Shown here one piece after another: positions 33,192 through 42,922 of a stretch of DNA of 64,000 bases. The DNA lies in the NCBI RefSeq assembly GCF_004208535.1, contig NZ_SGIS01000006.1, positions 113,977 to 177,976 on the forward strand, read 5' to 3'. Position 1 is the stretch's first letter; each line of letters opens with the position of its first letter. Both the position numbers and the translations under genes were made by a program. The notes under the pieces are model-generated. The model had not been told where the DNA came from, made no database searches, and saw nothing but the letters and a program-made list of their open reading frames with translations. This stretch comes from Sphingomonas populi (lineage in GTDB: Bacteria > Pseudomonadota > Alphaproteobacteria > Sphingomonadales > Sphingomonadaceae).

Positions 33192-35672
33192 TCACGCTAA
33201 CGTCATCCCCGCCGCGCGCAGCGGCTCGGCACCTTGCAGGAAATAGCGGCGCGCGATCGCGTCGGACAGGCCGTACAGCCGCCGCTCGGCCTGTTTGAGC
33301 GTCGGCTCGCTCAGCCGCGCGGCGTTGGCGGTCAGCACGCCGGCGAGCAAGGTGTTGGCCTGCGCCTGCTGGTCCTCCTCCATGCCATCGTCGCCGAGCA
33401 CGGGCAGCGCGCGTAAGTGCTCGACGATCCGCTCGATCTGATAGGCGAGGCTGCGCGGATTGCCCGGATCGAGCGCGACGAGATCGACCACCGGCACACG
33501 CGCGATTCCAGTGAGATAGCGCTGGCGATAGCTGATCTGGCTGTCGGCGAGATCGAGCAGGGTGGAAAGATCGTCGGTGCCGGTGCCGGCCATGCCGAAG
33601 GTCGGCACCGCCCGCGCCATCGTCAGTGCGCGCTCGATCCGCCGGCCGAGATCGTGGAAGCGCCACGCCGCCGTCCGTCCCATATGCTCGGCCGACAGCC
33701 CGGCGAGCGCGGCGTAGCGGCGCTGGAGCGAGCCGGTACGATCGAGCATGCCGCCACGCGTCGGATAGGGCGCATCGAGCAGCCGCACGAAATCCGCCGC
33801 GAGCCGATCGCGCGAGCCCTTGCCGATCCCGCGCGCGAGCCGGTTGATCGCGCGGACGCTGTGCGTCTCCTCGCTCTCCAGCGCGGTGCGGACGAACTGC
33901 ATCAGATCGGTGCGCTTGAGGCTGGCCGGCTTGGTCGCGCCGCCACCGTTGATGACGAGGCCGACCAGCCGCCCGATCGTCTCGGGGCCAAGCGCGCCGC
34001 CGGCATCGGCGTCGATCGAATTGCCGAGCATCACGCGGATGATGTTGAGCAGCGCCTCGCCGCGCTCCAGATACCGGCCCAGCCAGAAGAAATTGTCGGC
34101 GACGCGGCTCGGCAGCGTGCCGGGGTTGCGGCGGATGTGGACGGTATCGGCGGGCGGCAGCAGCGACACCGCATCGACCGGCTCCGGCCCGTGGATCGCG
34201 ACATCGGCGGACCAGGTGCCCTCGCCCATCACCGATGCGCGCACGTCCGGCGCGGCGCCGATCCGCGCGAACCCGCCCGGCATCACCGTCCACTGCCCGT
34301 CGGCGCCGCGCGCCGCGAACACGCGCAGCGTGAACGGGCGCGGCACCAGCCCGGCCTCGGTGACGACCGGCATCGTCGAGAGCCGCACGATCTCCTGCCC
34401 GACATAATCCTGCGGCCTCAGCGCGATATCGGCGAGCAACCGTGCGCGCGCCGCGCCGGTGATCTCGGCGCCCGGCACCGGATTGAGGCTGTCGAGCCCG
34501 AGCGGCTGGACGCCGAACGCGGGGCCGATCAGCAGATTGTCGAGATCCTCAATCACGCTGGCGCGCGCACGCTCCTGCCCGCACCACCACGTCGCGATAT
34601 TGGGAAGGATCAGGTCGCGCCCGGTCTCGCGCGCGCAGATACGCGGCAGGAACGCCGCGAACGCCGCCGATTCGGGCACGCCCGCGCCGGGTGCGTTGGC
34701 GACGACGGTGTTGCCCGCCGCCATCACGTCGACCAGCCCCGGCACGCCGATCTGCGAATGCGAATCGAGCGCGAGCGGATCGAGGAAGCGCGGATCGATC
34801 CGGTGCCAGATCGCGTCGATCCGCTTCAATCCGCCGATCGTGCGGACGTAGAGCTTGTCCTCCAGCGCGGCGAGATCGGCGCCCTCGACGAACAGGAAGC
34901 CGAGGTAGCGCGCGAGATGTGCCTGCTCGGCATAGGAGATGCTGTAGCGGCCCGGCGTCAGCAGCCCGATGCGCGGTTCGCTGCGGCGGCACGCGGCGGC
35001 GAGACCGTCGCGGAACGCCGCGAAGAACGGCGCGTGCCGCTCGATGTTGAGCTTGGTCTGCAACCCGCCGAACGCGCGGCTGATGGCGAGTCGGTTCTCC
35101 AGCGCATAGCCCGCGCCCGCCGGCGCGCGCAGGTGATCGGCGAGCACCCGCCACTCGCCGGTCGGCCCGCGCCCGAGATCGAACGCGACGAAATAGAGGT
35201 GGTGGTCGCCGGGTGGCTGCAACCCCGCCATCGGCCGCAGATAATAGGGACTGCCGGCGGTGAGCGCAGCGGGGATCAGCCCCTTCTCGACCAGTTTGGC
35301 GTCGCCGTAGAGATCGGCGACGACATGTTCGAGCAGCTCGGCGCGCTGGACCACACCGGCGGAAATGTGCGCCCATTCCGCGCTGTCGATCAGCAGCGGC
35401 ACCGGCGAGAGCGGCCAGGGCCGCTCCTCGGTGTCGCCGGGGATGCTGAAGCCGGTGCCGATATCGTCGGCGTGATGCTGGACGCGTTCGCGCGCCTGGC
35501 CGAGATCATCGCCGGCGACGGTGGCGATCTCCTCGAACATCGCCGTCCACGCCACGCTCTCGCCCGCGTCGCACAGCACGTCGCCGGCGCGGCGCTTGGC
35601 GCAATAGTCGGCGATCCAGCGCCGCGCGTGGATCGACGGATCGAGCAGGGTCGTCGCGGTCAGCGTCGCCAC
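33192..35672 (-). CDS. Circularly permuted ATP-grasp + alpha-E domain fusion
   Basis: An 826-residue protein that joins two parts that are separate genes in many bacteria: a circularly permuted type-2 ATP-grasp domain (about 1-480; FDLGRGPTGEWRVLAD, GGLKRIDAIWHRID, LPNIATWWCGQ) and an alpha-helical alpha-E domain (about 505-826; RVADNFFWLGRYLERGE start). ATP-grasp enzymes ligate carboxylates to amines, so a peptide or amide ligase is expected. It starts at GTG 35672. The transglutaminase gene follows by 10 bp. The product and purpose are unknown. Confidence 0.92.
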   Translation of the reverse strand: MATLTATTLLDPSIHARRWIADYCAKRRAGDVLCDAGESVAWTAMFEEIATVAGDDLGQARERVQHHADDIGTGFSIPGDTEERPWPLSPVPLLIDSAEWAHISAGVVQRAELLEHVVADLYGDAKLVEKGLIPAALTAGSPYYLRPMAGLQPPGDHHLYFVAFDLGRGPTGEWRVLADHLRAPAGAGYALENRLAISRAFGGLQTKLNIERHAPFFAAFRDGLAAACRRSEPRIGLLTPGRYSISYAEQAHLARYLGFLFVEGADLAALEDKLYVRTIGGLKRIDAIWHRIDPRFLDPLALDSHSQIGVPGLVDVMAAGNTVVANAPGAGVPESAAFAAFLPRICARETGRDLILPNIATWWCGQERARASVIEDLDNLLIGPAFGVQPLGLDSLNPVPGAEITGAARARLLADIALRPQDYVGQEIVRLSTMPVVTEAGLVPRPFTLRVFAARGADGQWTVMPGGFARIGAAPDVRASVMGEGTWSADVAIHGPEPVDAVSLLPPADTVHIRRNPGTLPSRVADNFFWLGRYLERGEALLNIIRVMLGNSIDADAGGALGPETIGRLVGLVINGGGATKPASLKRTDLMQFVRTALESEETHSVRAINRLARGIGKGSRDRLAADFVRLLDAPYPTRGGMLDRTGSLQRRYAALAGLSAEHMGRTAAWRFHDLGRRIERALTMARAVPTFGMAGTGTDDLSTLLDLADSQISYRQRYLTGIARVPVVDLVALDPGNPRSLAYQIERIVEHLRALPVLGDDGMEEDQQAQANTLLAGVLTANAARLSEPTLKQAERRLYGLSDAIARRYFLQGAEPLRAAGMTLA

Positions 35673-35756
35673 GACTCAGGCTTTCGCGTCGGCAATGTCA
35701 CGCCCCTTATCATAGCCGGGCGGCGTCCCACAAAGCCGGCGCGCGCGCAACCGCGT

Positions 35757-38219
35757 TCACAAATCCGGCAGCACCTGATCGGCGAACCCCCAGCCGGCGA
35801 GCGCGCGCGATCGGGCACGCTCGATCAGCTCGGCCGCGTCGCGCACGCCCCAGCGATTGGCGCGGTCGATGTCGCGCAATTCGGCCCAGCTCACCGGCGC
35901 CGCCACCGGCGCACCCGCGCGGGCGCGCGCCACATAGGGCAGCACTGCGGTCGCGCCGCGCTGGTTGCGCAGCCAGTCGATGAAGATGCGGTCCTTGCGC
36001 TTCGCCTTGGACATGGTCGCGACGAACCGCTCCGGCTCGGCAGCACTGAGCGCGCGCGAGAAACGATCGGCGAAATCCTTCACCGCCGGCCATTCGGCCT
36101 GCGGGGTGAGCGGCACGACGACATGCACGCCCTTGCCGCCCGACAGCATCGCGAAACTGGTGAGGCCGATGTCGGCGAGATGGTCCTTGAGATCCTCCGC
36201 CGCCTTGCGCACGACATCGAAGCCGAGTCCCTCGTCCGGGTCGAGATCGAACACCATCCGGTCGGGCTGTTCGAGCGTCGCCACCGACGATCCCCAGCCG
36301 TGGAACTCGATCGTCCCCATCTGCAAGCACGCGACGAGGCCGTCGGCATCATCGACATAGAGGTAATTCTCGGTCGATCCGTCCTTCTCGCGGATCGGCA
36401 CCTGATGGACGTGATCGCCGAAGCTGCCCGCGTCGTGCTTCTGGAAGAAACACGCCTTGCCGCGCCCTTGCGGACACCGCACCAGACTGACCGGACGGTT
36501 GCCCGCCCACGGCAACATGACGCCCGAGACCTGCACGTAATAGTCGGCAAGATCGCCCTTGGTCACGTCCGACTCAGGAAAGATCAGCCGTTCGCGACTG
36601 CTGACGGTGACGTGGATTTCGGGCGCCACGTCCGGCTCCGCCACCGCGACCGGCACCTCGGCCACCACGTCCTTCGCCGCTTTGTCCTCGCGAAGCCCGA
36701 TGAAGCTCGAATGCCGCAGCACGCCATCAGGCGTGGTCTCGGCGAAGGCGACCTCGGCGACCAGCTTGGGGCTGACCCAATGCGCGCCACGCACCGCCGC
36801 ACGCGGCGCGGTGACGGTCGGCGTCTTGCGCTCGAGCCGGGCGAGCTTCGTCGAAAGCGAGTCGATCAGCGCCGCGTTGAAGCCAGTGCCGACCTTGCCG
36901 GCATAGACCAGCCCGTCCGCACCATTCAGCCCGAGCAGCAGCGAGCGAAACCCCCGCCCCTTGTCCGACGGCAGCCACCCGACGATCACGAACTCCTGCC
37001 GGCGGATGCATTTGGTCTTGAGCCAGTCGGTCGTGCGCCGCCCGCGATAGGGCGCATCGGCGCGCTTCGATACGACGCCCTCGAAGCCCTCGCGGCACAT
37101 CGTCTCAAACAACTGCTCACCGCTGCCGGTGATATGCTCGGCGAACTGAAGCCGCGCATCGTCACCGCTGACGAGCGGGCGCAGCCGTTCCTTGCGCTCG
37201 ATATTGGGCAGCTTGGTGAGATCCTCACCGTCGAGCGCGAGCAGATCGAACGCGAAGAAGGTCATGTCGCCGCCCGAGGAGATCGCATCCTTGAGCGTCG
37301 AGAAATCGGGCCGCCCCTCCTTGAACGCGACGATCTCGCCATCGATCAGCGCATCCGCCACGTCGAGTTTGGCGGCGGCTTCGGCGATGGCGGCGAATTT
37401 GTCGGTCCAGTCGAGGCCGGAGCGGGTAAACACCTTGGCCTTGCCCCCCGACACGGCGAGCAGCGCGCGATAGCCGTCATACTTCACCTCATGCAGCCAG
37501 CCCGAACCGGCCGGCACCGAGTCGACGAGCGTGGCAAGCTGGAGCGGCTGAAACACGACGTCGCCCCGGCGCAGGCCGGGGCCGCTGCGTGGCTTGGCCT
37601 TGCGCTCACCACGAACCGGCCCCGGCCTACGCCGGGGCGACGCCTTTTTCCCCTCCGCGATCTCCGCCATCGTCCGCCCGGTCGTCACGCTCGTCAGCGC
37701 GCCCTCGACCAGCGCATCGGTCGCGCCGGCCTCGGCGTCGTCGATCTTGCGCAGCAGCCAGTTCTCGCCCTTCTCCTTGCCGCGCGGCTTGAGACGGATC
37801 AGCAGCCACTCGCCCTTCATCCGTTCGCCATCGAGGATGAAGTGGAGATGCCCCTTCTCGAGATCCTTCGCCGATTTGCCTTTGATCGGCGCCCAGGTGC
37901 CGCTGTCCCACAGCATCACCGTGCCGCCGCCATATTCGCCCGCCGGAATCGTCCCCTCGAAATCGGCATAGGACAGCGGATGATCCTCGGTCCGCACCGC
38001 CAGCCGCTTCTCGCCCGGATCGAGGCTCGGCCCGCGCGTCACCGCCCAGCTCTTGAGCACGCCGTCGATCTCGAGCCGAAAATCCCAGTGCAGCCGAGTC
38101 GCGTCATGCTTCTGGACGATGAAGCGGTTACCGTGACCAGGTTCGAGCGTGCCGGCGGGCTCGGCGGTCTTGGCGAAATCGCGCTTGGCGTTGTAGCGGG
38201 CGAGGGGGTCGGTGGTCAC
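35757..38219 (-). CDS. ligD: ATP-dependent DNA ligase D (non-homologous end joining)
   Basis: An 820-residue three-domain enzyme: N-terminal 3'-phosphoesterase (about 10-165; HDATRLHWDFRLE), central ATP-dependent ligase (about 225-510; adenylated Lys in EVKYDGYRA) and C-terminal polymerase/primase (about 545-820; FDLDPDEG). It repairs double-strand breaks with Ku, encoded just upstream. GTG 38219 has the site GGGAGGGGAGAG; upstream codons lie in a repeat. Residues about 193-220, the linker between phosphoesterase and ligase, are encoded by a REP-like palindrome (37559-37642). Confidence 0.95.
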   Translation of the reverse strand: MTTDPLARYNAKRDFAKTAEPAGTLEPGHGNRFIVQKHDATRLHWDFRLEIDGVLKSWAVTRGPSLDPGEKRLAVRTEDHPLSYADFEGTIPAGEYGGGTVMLWDSGTWAPIKGKSAKDLEKGHLHFILDGERMKGEWLLIRLKPRGKEKGENWLLRKIDDAEAGATDALVEGALTSVTTGRTMAEIAEGKKASPRRRPGPVRGERKAKPRSGPGLRRGDVVFQPLQLATLVDSVPAGSGWLHEVKYDGYRALLAVSGGKAKVFTRSGLDWTDKFAAIAEAAAKLDVADALIDGEIVAFKEGRPDFSTLKDAISSGGDMTFFAFDLLALDGEDLTKLPNIERKERLRPLVSGDDARLQFAEHITGSGEQLFETMCREGFEGVVSKRADAPYRGRRTTDWLKTKCIRRQEFVIVGWLPSDKGRGFRSLLLGLNGADGLVYAGKVGTGFNAALIDSLSTKLARLERKTPTVTAPRAAVRGAHWVSPKLVAEVAFAETTPDGVLRHSSFIGLREDKAAKDVVAEVPVAVAEPDVAPEIHVTVSSRERLIFPESDVTKGDLADYYVQVSGVMLPWAGNRPVSLVRCPQGRGKACFFQKHDAGSFGDHVHQVPIREKDGSTENYLYVDDADGLVACLQMGTIEFHGWGSSVATLEQPDRMVFDLDPDEGLGFDVVRKAAEDLKDHLADIGLTSFAMLSGGKGVHVVVPLTPQAEWPAVKDFADRFSRALSAAEPERFVATMSKAKRKDRIFIDWLRNQRGATAVLPYVARARAGAPVAAPVSWAELRDIDRANRWGVRDAAELIERARSRALAGWGFADQVLPDL
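37559..37642. repeat. REP-like inverted repeat inserted in frame within ligD
   Basis: Two 26-bp arms, 37559-37584 and 37617-37642, are reverse complements with one mismatch, separated by 32 bp. Each arm is itself a hairpin (CCCCGGC...GCCGGGG type). It encodes the Arg/Pro/Gly-rich linker RRRPGP...GPGLRRGD of LigD without breaking the frame. Confidence 0.8.
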
Positions 38220-38220
38220 T

Positions 38221-38325
38221 CTCCCCTCCCTGGAAGGGAGGGGGCGGGGGTGGGTTGCTCTCCGCAGAGCGCGACACCCGCCACGAACCAACCCACCCCC
38301 AGCCCCTCCCTTTCAGGGAGGGGAG
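38221..38325. repeat. Paired GC-rich hairpin (BIME-like) between ku and ligD
   Basis: Two 36-bp arms (38221-38256 and 38290-38325) are near-perfect reverse complements, and each contains its own palindrome (CCCTCCCT-n3-AGGGAGGG). The left arm supplies the ribosome site of ligD. The layout is that of two REP units in opposite orientation. Confidence 0.75.
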
Positions 38326-38348
38326 CAGGTTGGCGCACGCACCCGCCC

Positions 38349-39206
38349 TCAAGCACGCTTCTTCGCCGGAGCTTTCCGCGCCGGCGCCTTCTTCGCGGGC
38401 GCAGCCGCACCGCCGCCCTTCTCGACCGACTTCTTCAACGCCGCCATCAGATCGACCACGTTCGATCCGCCCTTCTTCGGCGCGTCGCCCTCGGCATCCT
38501 CGATGATCTTGCCGCCCTTGGCCTTGCGCTTGCGCTCGACCAGATCCTTCAGCGCATCGACATAGCGATCGTGGAATTCCTGCGGGTGGAACGGCCCCGA
38601 TTTCTTCGCGATCAGCGTCTCGGCGAGATCGAGGAGGTCGTCGTCAGGCTTGCCGTCGGGAATGTCGCGGAAATAGCCCTGCGCCTTGTTGACCTCGTCG
38701 GCGTAGCGCAACGTCTCCAGCACCATGCCGCGCCCGCACGGCTTCAGGCTGACGACATATTCGCGCCCGCGCATCGCAAGCTGCCCCAGCCCGACCTTCT
38801 TGGTCCGCCGCAAAGCCTCGCGCAGCACGATGAACGCCTCTTCGGCAAGGTCATCCGCCGGCACCACGAAATACGGCTTCTCATAATACAGCACGTCGAT
38901 CTCGTCGGCATCGACGAACTGGGTGAGTTCGAGCGTCTTCTTCGATTCGAGCTTCACCGCGTCGATCTCGTCCTGTTCGAGCAGCACATAATTGCCCTTC
39001 TCGAACTCGAACCCCTTCATGATCTCGTCGGTATCGACCGGGCCGACGCCGGTGACGACCTTCTCGTAATGGATCGGCTTGCCGGTCGGCTCGTGGATCT
39101 GCTTGAAGCTGATCTGGGCGCCCGATTTGGTCGCGCTGTAAATCTCGACCGGAATCGAGACGAGCGCGAGGCGGATCTGCCCCTGCCAATATGCGCGTGC
39201 CGCCAT
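38349..39206 (-). CDS. ku: Ku protein (non-homologous end joining)
   Basis: A 285-residue bacterial Ku that binds DNA ends as a homodimer and recruits LigD. The N-terminal ring-forming part (ARAYWQGQIRLALVSIPVEIYSAT cut short, HYEKVVTGVGPVDTDEI) is followed by a C-terminal Lys/Ala-rich tail (KKAPARKAPAKKRA). ATG 39206 has AGGGGACC upstream. It lies on the same strand as ligD, separated by the paired hairpin at 38221-38325. Confidence 0.95.
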   Translation of the reverse strand: MAARAYWQGQIRLALVSIPVEIYSATKSGAQISFKQIHEPTGKPIHYEKVVTGVGPVDTDEIMKGFEFEKGNYVLLEQDEIDAVKLESKKTLELTQFVDADEIDVLYYEKPYFVVPADDLAEEAFIVLREALRRTKKVGLGQLAMRGREYVVSLKPCGRGMVLETLRYADEVNKAQGYFRDIPDGKPDDDLLDLAETLIAKKSGPFHPQEFHDRYVDALKDLVERKRKAKGGKIIEDAEGDAPKKGGSNVVDLMAALKKSVEKGGGAAAPAKKAPARKAPAKKRA

Positions 39207-39355
39207 GTCCGGTCCCCTTCGCCAGCGAAGCCGAGTCAATGTGTGGCGCGCTGAGTCGTTCCGTGCGTGCGCCACGCAGGGCCGGATCAGCCGCCACGAA
39301 AGCGTCACGGATCGCGCCTAGGGCAACCTCAAAAGGATAAGGGGGGCCTTTCACG

Positions 39356-41962
39356 ATGATCCGCATCACGTTCCACGCGCTTGCCAGTCTCGCGGCGATC
39401 GCCGCCGCCACCACCGCGCATGCCGCGCCCGCGCCAGCCCCGGAAGCCGCTCCTGCGCAGGATGCCGATACCGGCAACGACATCATCGTCACCGCGCAGC
39501 TCGCCCCGCAGACCGCGATGACGGTCCCCTTCGCGCTCACCGCCTACAAGGGCGCATTCCTCGATGATCTCGGCATCACCGAATTCGACAAACTCTCGCG
39601 CTACGTGCCGGGCTTCGTCGTTCAGAACCAGTCGCCCAACAACCCCGGCTTCGTGATGCGCGGCATCACCTCGGACGATGGCAGTTCCTATGTCGAGCCG
39701 CGCGTGTCGGTGTTTCAGGACGGCGTCTCGATCTCCAAGTCGCGCGGTTCCTATGTCGAACTGTTCGATCTGGAGCGCGTCGAGATCGCCAAGGGGCCGC
39801 AATCGACGCTCTACGGGCGCGGCGCGCTGATCGGCGCGGTCAACATCGTCACCGCCAAGGCCGATCCGAGCGCACCTTACGGCTATTTCTACGGCTCCTA
39901 CGGCAATTACAACGCCTACCGGCTCGACGCGACCGTCAACGTGCCGCTCACCGACACGCTCGCCATCCGCATCGCCGGCCGTTCGAAGAAGCGCGACGGC
40001 TATGTCGACAATCTGCTCAGCGCCACGCCGCAGAGCGACGCATTCAATTCGAGCCAGGGCGACGCGATCCGCGGCTCGCTGCAATGGGCGCCGGGACAAT
40101 TCACGTTCGACGCGATCGGCAATTACGAACAGGATTCGGCGACCGGCACCGCGTTCAAGTCGATCGCCTTTCTGCCGACCAACCCCACCACCGGCGCGAT
40201 CCTCGGCGATACCGGGCGCAATTCGGGCGCGGCGCTTGCCCCGGCGAGCGGGTTCGAGGGCAACAAACCGCTCGGCCTCGAACGCCATGTCTGGAGCGCG
40301 ACCGGCATCGCCAATTACGACTTCAACGACCATTGGTCGCTCAACGCGATGGGATCGTACCGCCGCTTCGCCGGTGAGGAAGTGTTCGACGCCGACGGCA
40401 TCTCGCTGCCGCTGCTCACCGCCGCCGAGGATGCGCGTGGCAACCAGACGATGGGCACGCTGCGGCTGTCGTACAAAGGCGAGAAGCTCGACGCCTTCAT
40501 CGGCGGCACCTATTTCCACGAGGACGGGTCGCAGCGCGCGCCTGCCCAATTCGACGAACGCGCGGTGCTGGCGCGGCTGGCCGATGCGAGCACGCCGGGC
40601 GTGCTCGCCGGCGGCGGGCTGATCCCCGGCCGCGCCGCCAACGCGCCCGCGCCGATCTCGATCATCGACAGCAGCGCATTCGCGGCCAACATCCTGCAAC
40701 GCGGCTTCGGCCTGCCCGCCGCCGCTGCCGCCGGCATCGCCACCAATCTGCCGACCGCACATCTCGAAACCAACACCAACACCGCACGCACCAACAGCAT
40801 CGACGTGTTCGGCGATGCGACCATCCACGTCACCGACAAACTCGATATCGGCGGCGGCCTCCGCTATTCGCATGACGACAAGCAGACCGGCATCAGCGTC
40901 GCGCTCAACAACCGCTCGATCCTCGGCGGCGTCATCGCCGCGCAATCGCTCCAGGCCGCCGCGCAGGCGATCGCCAAGGCTGGCGGTAACCCGACCCCGC
41001 AATTGCTCGCGCTTAACGCGTTGCTGACCAATCTCGCGACGCCGGGCGCCGCCAACGCGCCGGTCACCGCCGCCTTCCCGCTGTTCGGGCTCGGCGCGCA
41101 GCCGACCGCCGGCAACGGATCGCCTGTCACGCAAGGCTCGAAAGACGATGGCCTGACCTGGCGCGCGACCGCGCGCTATGCGGCGACGCCAGACTTGAAC
41201 CTCTACGCCACCTATGCGCGCGGCCGCCGCCCCGAGGTGCTGGCTGTCTCCGCGCCAAGCACGCCCTATGGCGCGCCCAATTTCAACAAGCTCCCCGCCG
41301 AAACGGTCGACAGCTTCGAAGTCGGCGCCAAGACCGCGCTGCTCGGCCATACCCTGTTCGCCGATGGCTCGGTGTTCTACTACAAATACAACAACTTTCA
41401 GACGACCGAACAGGTCGGCACGCAGTTCATCACCACCAACGCCGGCAAGGCCGAAAGCTACGGCTTCGAGGGCCAGATCCGCTACGTGCCGATCCCGGCG
41501 TTGACGGTGTTCGGCACCTATTCGTACAGCCACGGCCGCTTCAAGGAAGGCGCGCGCACCGGCAACCGCTTCCGCCTCTCGCCCGACAATGCGCTGTCCG
41601 CCGGCTTCATCGCCAAGCTGCCCGCCGGCCCGGTTACGGTCGATTTCACGCCGAGCGTCACCTATCAGTCGAGCATCTTCTTCGACGACGACAACGACAA
41701 GCCCGCGCTCCAGGCCAAGAACCTGATCCCCGATCTGATCCAGGACGAATATCAGACCGGCTATGCGCTGGTCGATGCGCGCTTCGGCATCGAGCCGAAG
41801 CGCGGCGTGTGGCGGCTGGAGGCGTTCGTCACCAATCTGCTCAACAAAAAATACATCAAGGATGCCGGCAACACCGGCGACGCGCTCGGCCTGCCGACCT
41901 TCATCGCCGGCGAGCCGCGCTTCTACGGCCTCGCGATCAGCTTCAAGACCGGCCGCAAATAA
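39356..41962 (+). CDS. TonB-dependent outer-membrane receptor
   Basis: An 868-residue receptor: signal peptide (1-23), short linker, DIIVTAQ box, plug domain (about 55-165; VEIAKGPQSTLYGRGALIGAVNIVT) and a 22-strand barrel ending in GLAISFKTGRK with aromatic/charged C-terminus. The long Ala-rich extracellular loop (about 520-590) is unusual. It imports an unknown ligand using energy from TonB-ExbBD; no transport or degradation genes beside it reveal which. The gene lies divergent to ku and 66 bp before a Cu/Zn-SOD-like lipoprotein gene. Confidence 0.94.
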   Translation: MIRITFHALASLAAIAAATTAHAAPAPAPEAAPAQDADTGNDIIVTAQLAPQTAMTVPFALTAYKGAFLDDLGITEFDKLSRYVPGFVVQNQSPNNPGFVMRGITSDDGSSYVEPRVSVFQDGVSISKSRGSYVELFDLERVEIAKGPQSTLYGRGALIGAVNIVTAKADPSAPYGYFYGSYGNYNAYRLDATVNVPLTDTLAIRIAGRSKKRDGYVDNLLSATPQSDAFNSSQGDAIRGSLQWAPGQFTFDAIGNYEQDSATGTAFKSIAFLPTNPTTGAILGDTGRNSGAALAPASGFEGNKPLGLERHVWSATGIANYDFNDHWSLNAMGSYRRFAGEEVFDADGISLPLLTAAEDARGNQTMGTLRLSYKGEKLDAFIGGTYFHEDGSQRAPAQFDERAVLARLADASTPGVLAGGGLIPGRAANAPAPISIIDSSAFAANILQRGFGLPAAAAAGIATNLPTAHLETNTNTARTNSIDVFGDATIHVTDKLDIGGGLRYSHDDKQTGISVALNNRSILGGVIAAQSLQAAAQAIAKAGGNPTPQLLALNALLTNLATPGAANAPVTAAFPLFGLGAQPTAGNGSPVTQGSKDDGLTWRATARYAATPDLNLYATYARGRRPEVLAVSAPSTPYGAPNFNKLPAETVDSFEVGAKTALLGHTLFADGSVFYYKYNNFQTTEQVGTQFITTNAGKAESYGFEGQIRYVPIPALTVFGTYSYSHGRFKEGARTGNRFRLSPDNALSAGFIAKLPAGPVTVDFTPSVTYQSSIFFDDDNDKPALQAKNLIPDLIQDEYQTGYALVDARFGIEPKRGVWRLEAFVTNLLNKKYIKDAGNTGDALGLPTFIAGEPRFYGLAISFKTGRK

Positions 41963-42027
41963 GCCGGAACGGATTGCGTGGCAGACGGTTGGCGTTAAGC
42001 CTGACACGCTCAGGCGAACAGGAGAGA

Positions 42028-42570
42028 ATGGACATGCGGATCGCGATCATCGCCGGCGGCCTCGCCGCCACGCTGGCACTGGCGGCGTGCCATGAGGACA
42101 AGGCCGCGCTCGGCGCGCCGACCCCGCAGGGCGCGCGCGCGGTCGCGATGCTGCGCACCGCCGACGGCGCCGACGTCGGCCGCGCCACCGCCACCGAAGT
42201 GACGGGCGGCCTGCGCATCACCGTCGATGCCTCGGCGATGCCCCCGGGCACTCACGGCGCGCACGTCCACACCACCGGCCAGTGCGCCGGCCCCGATTTC
42301 GCCAGCGCCGGCGGCCACTGGAACCCGACGAGCATGAAGCACGGCTCGATGAACCCGCAGGGGCCGCATGAGGGCGATTTGCCCAACCTCGTGATCGGCG
42401 CGGATGGGCGCGGCACGATCGGCGTAACAGTGCCGGGCGCGACGATGGCCGGGCTGCTGGATGCGGACGGCTCGGCGCTGGTGGTGCATGCGAAGGCGGA
42501 TGACCTGATGACCGACCCGTCGGGCAATAGCGGCGGGCGTGTCGCGTGCGGGGTGTTCGCGGCGAGTTGA
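42028..42570 (+). CDS. sodC: Cu/Zn superoxide dismutase-family lipoprotein
   Basis: A 180-residue exported protein with a lipoprotein signal (LALAACHE), then a Cu/Zn-SOD domain. The metal ligands HGAHVH, GGHWNP and HEGDLPNL and the family end HAKADDLMTDPSGNSGG.VACGV are present, together with the Cys pair for the disulfide. It should dismutate superoxide in the periplasm. ATG 42028 and ATG 42034 both lie behind GGAGAG; spacing favours the second slightly. Confidence 0.92.
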   Translation: MDMRIAIIAGGLAATLALAACHEDKAALGAPTPQGARAVAMLRTADGADVGRATATEVTGGLRITVDASAMPPGTHGAHVHTTGQCAGPDFASAGGHWNPTSMKHGSMNPQGPHEGDLPNLVIGADGRGTIGVTVPGATMAGLLDADGSALVVHAKADDLMTDPSGNSGGRVACGVFAAS

Positions 42571-42922
42571 GGGACGTGGGGGACCGGGTGCGTTCGCGTC
42601 GCGCGCGCCGGGCGCCCGCAGTTGCCACCACCGTTCGCCCTGAGTAGCGGCTGAGCGAAGTCGAAGACGCGTATCGAAGGGCAGGTCCCGCGCGAACCAC
42701 CGGAGGGAGCCGCTCCTCCACCGTTCGTCCCGAGCGAAGTCGAGGGACACGCCCCAAACGCAACGCCCGAGGCCCGTGCGTCGATACGCTCGACATGAAC
42801 GGGTTGGGCACGCCCCTTCCCACCACCGTTCGCCCTGAGTAACTGCCGAGTAGCCCGCAGGGCGTATCGTAGTGTATCGAAGGGCAGGCCCCGCACGGAA
42901 CGCCAGAGAGACTCACTCCCAC
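42571..42922. repeat. REP-rich intergenic region after sodC
   Basis: No gene is seen. The stretch holds several copies of the CCGTTCG(T/C)CC...GAGCGAAGTCGA core (about 42630-42680, 42720-42770, 42830-42890), often as half-palindromes followed by CGCAACGCCCG. It is mobile-element-like or structural DNA. Confidence 0.7.

Noticed and set aside
33417..39254. Open frame of 1945 codons on the plus strand
   Set aside because: It runs antisense through the ATP-grasp fusion, ligD and ku; Arg/Asp/Glu-rich composition without any domain is a codon-bias shadow in GC-rich DNA.
39329..42007. Open frame of 892 codons opposite the TonB-dependent receptor
   Set aside because: It mirrors the receptor gene; no signal peptide or domain, composition of an antisense shadow.
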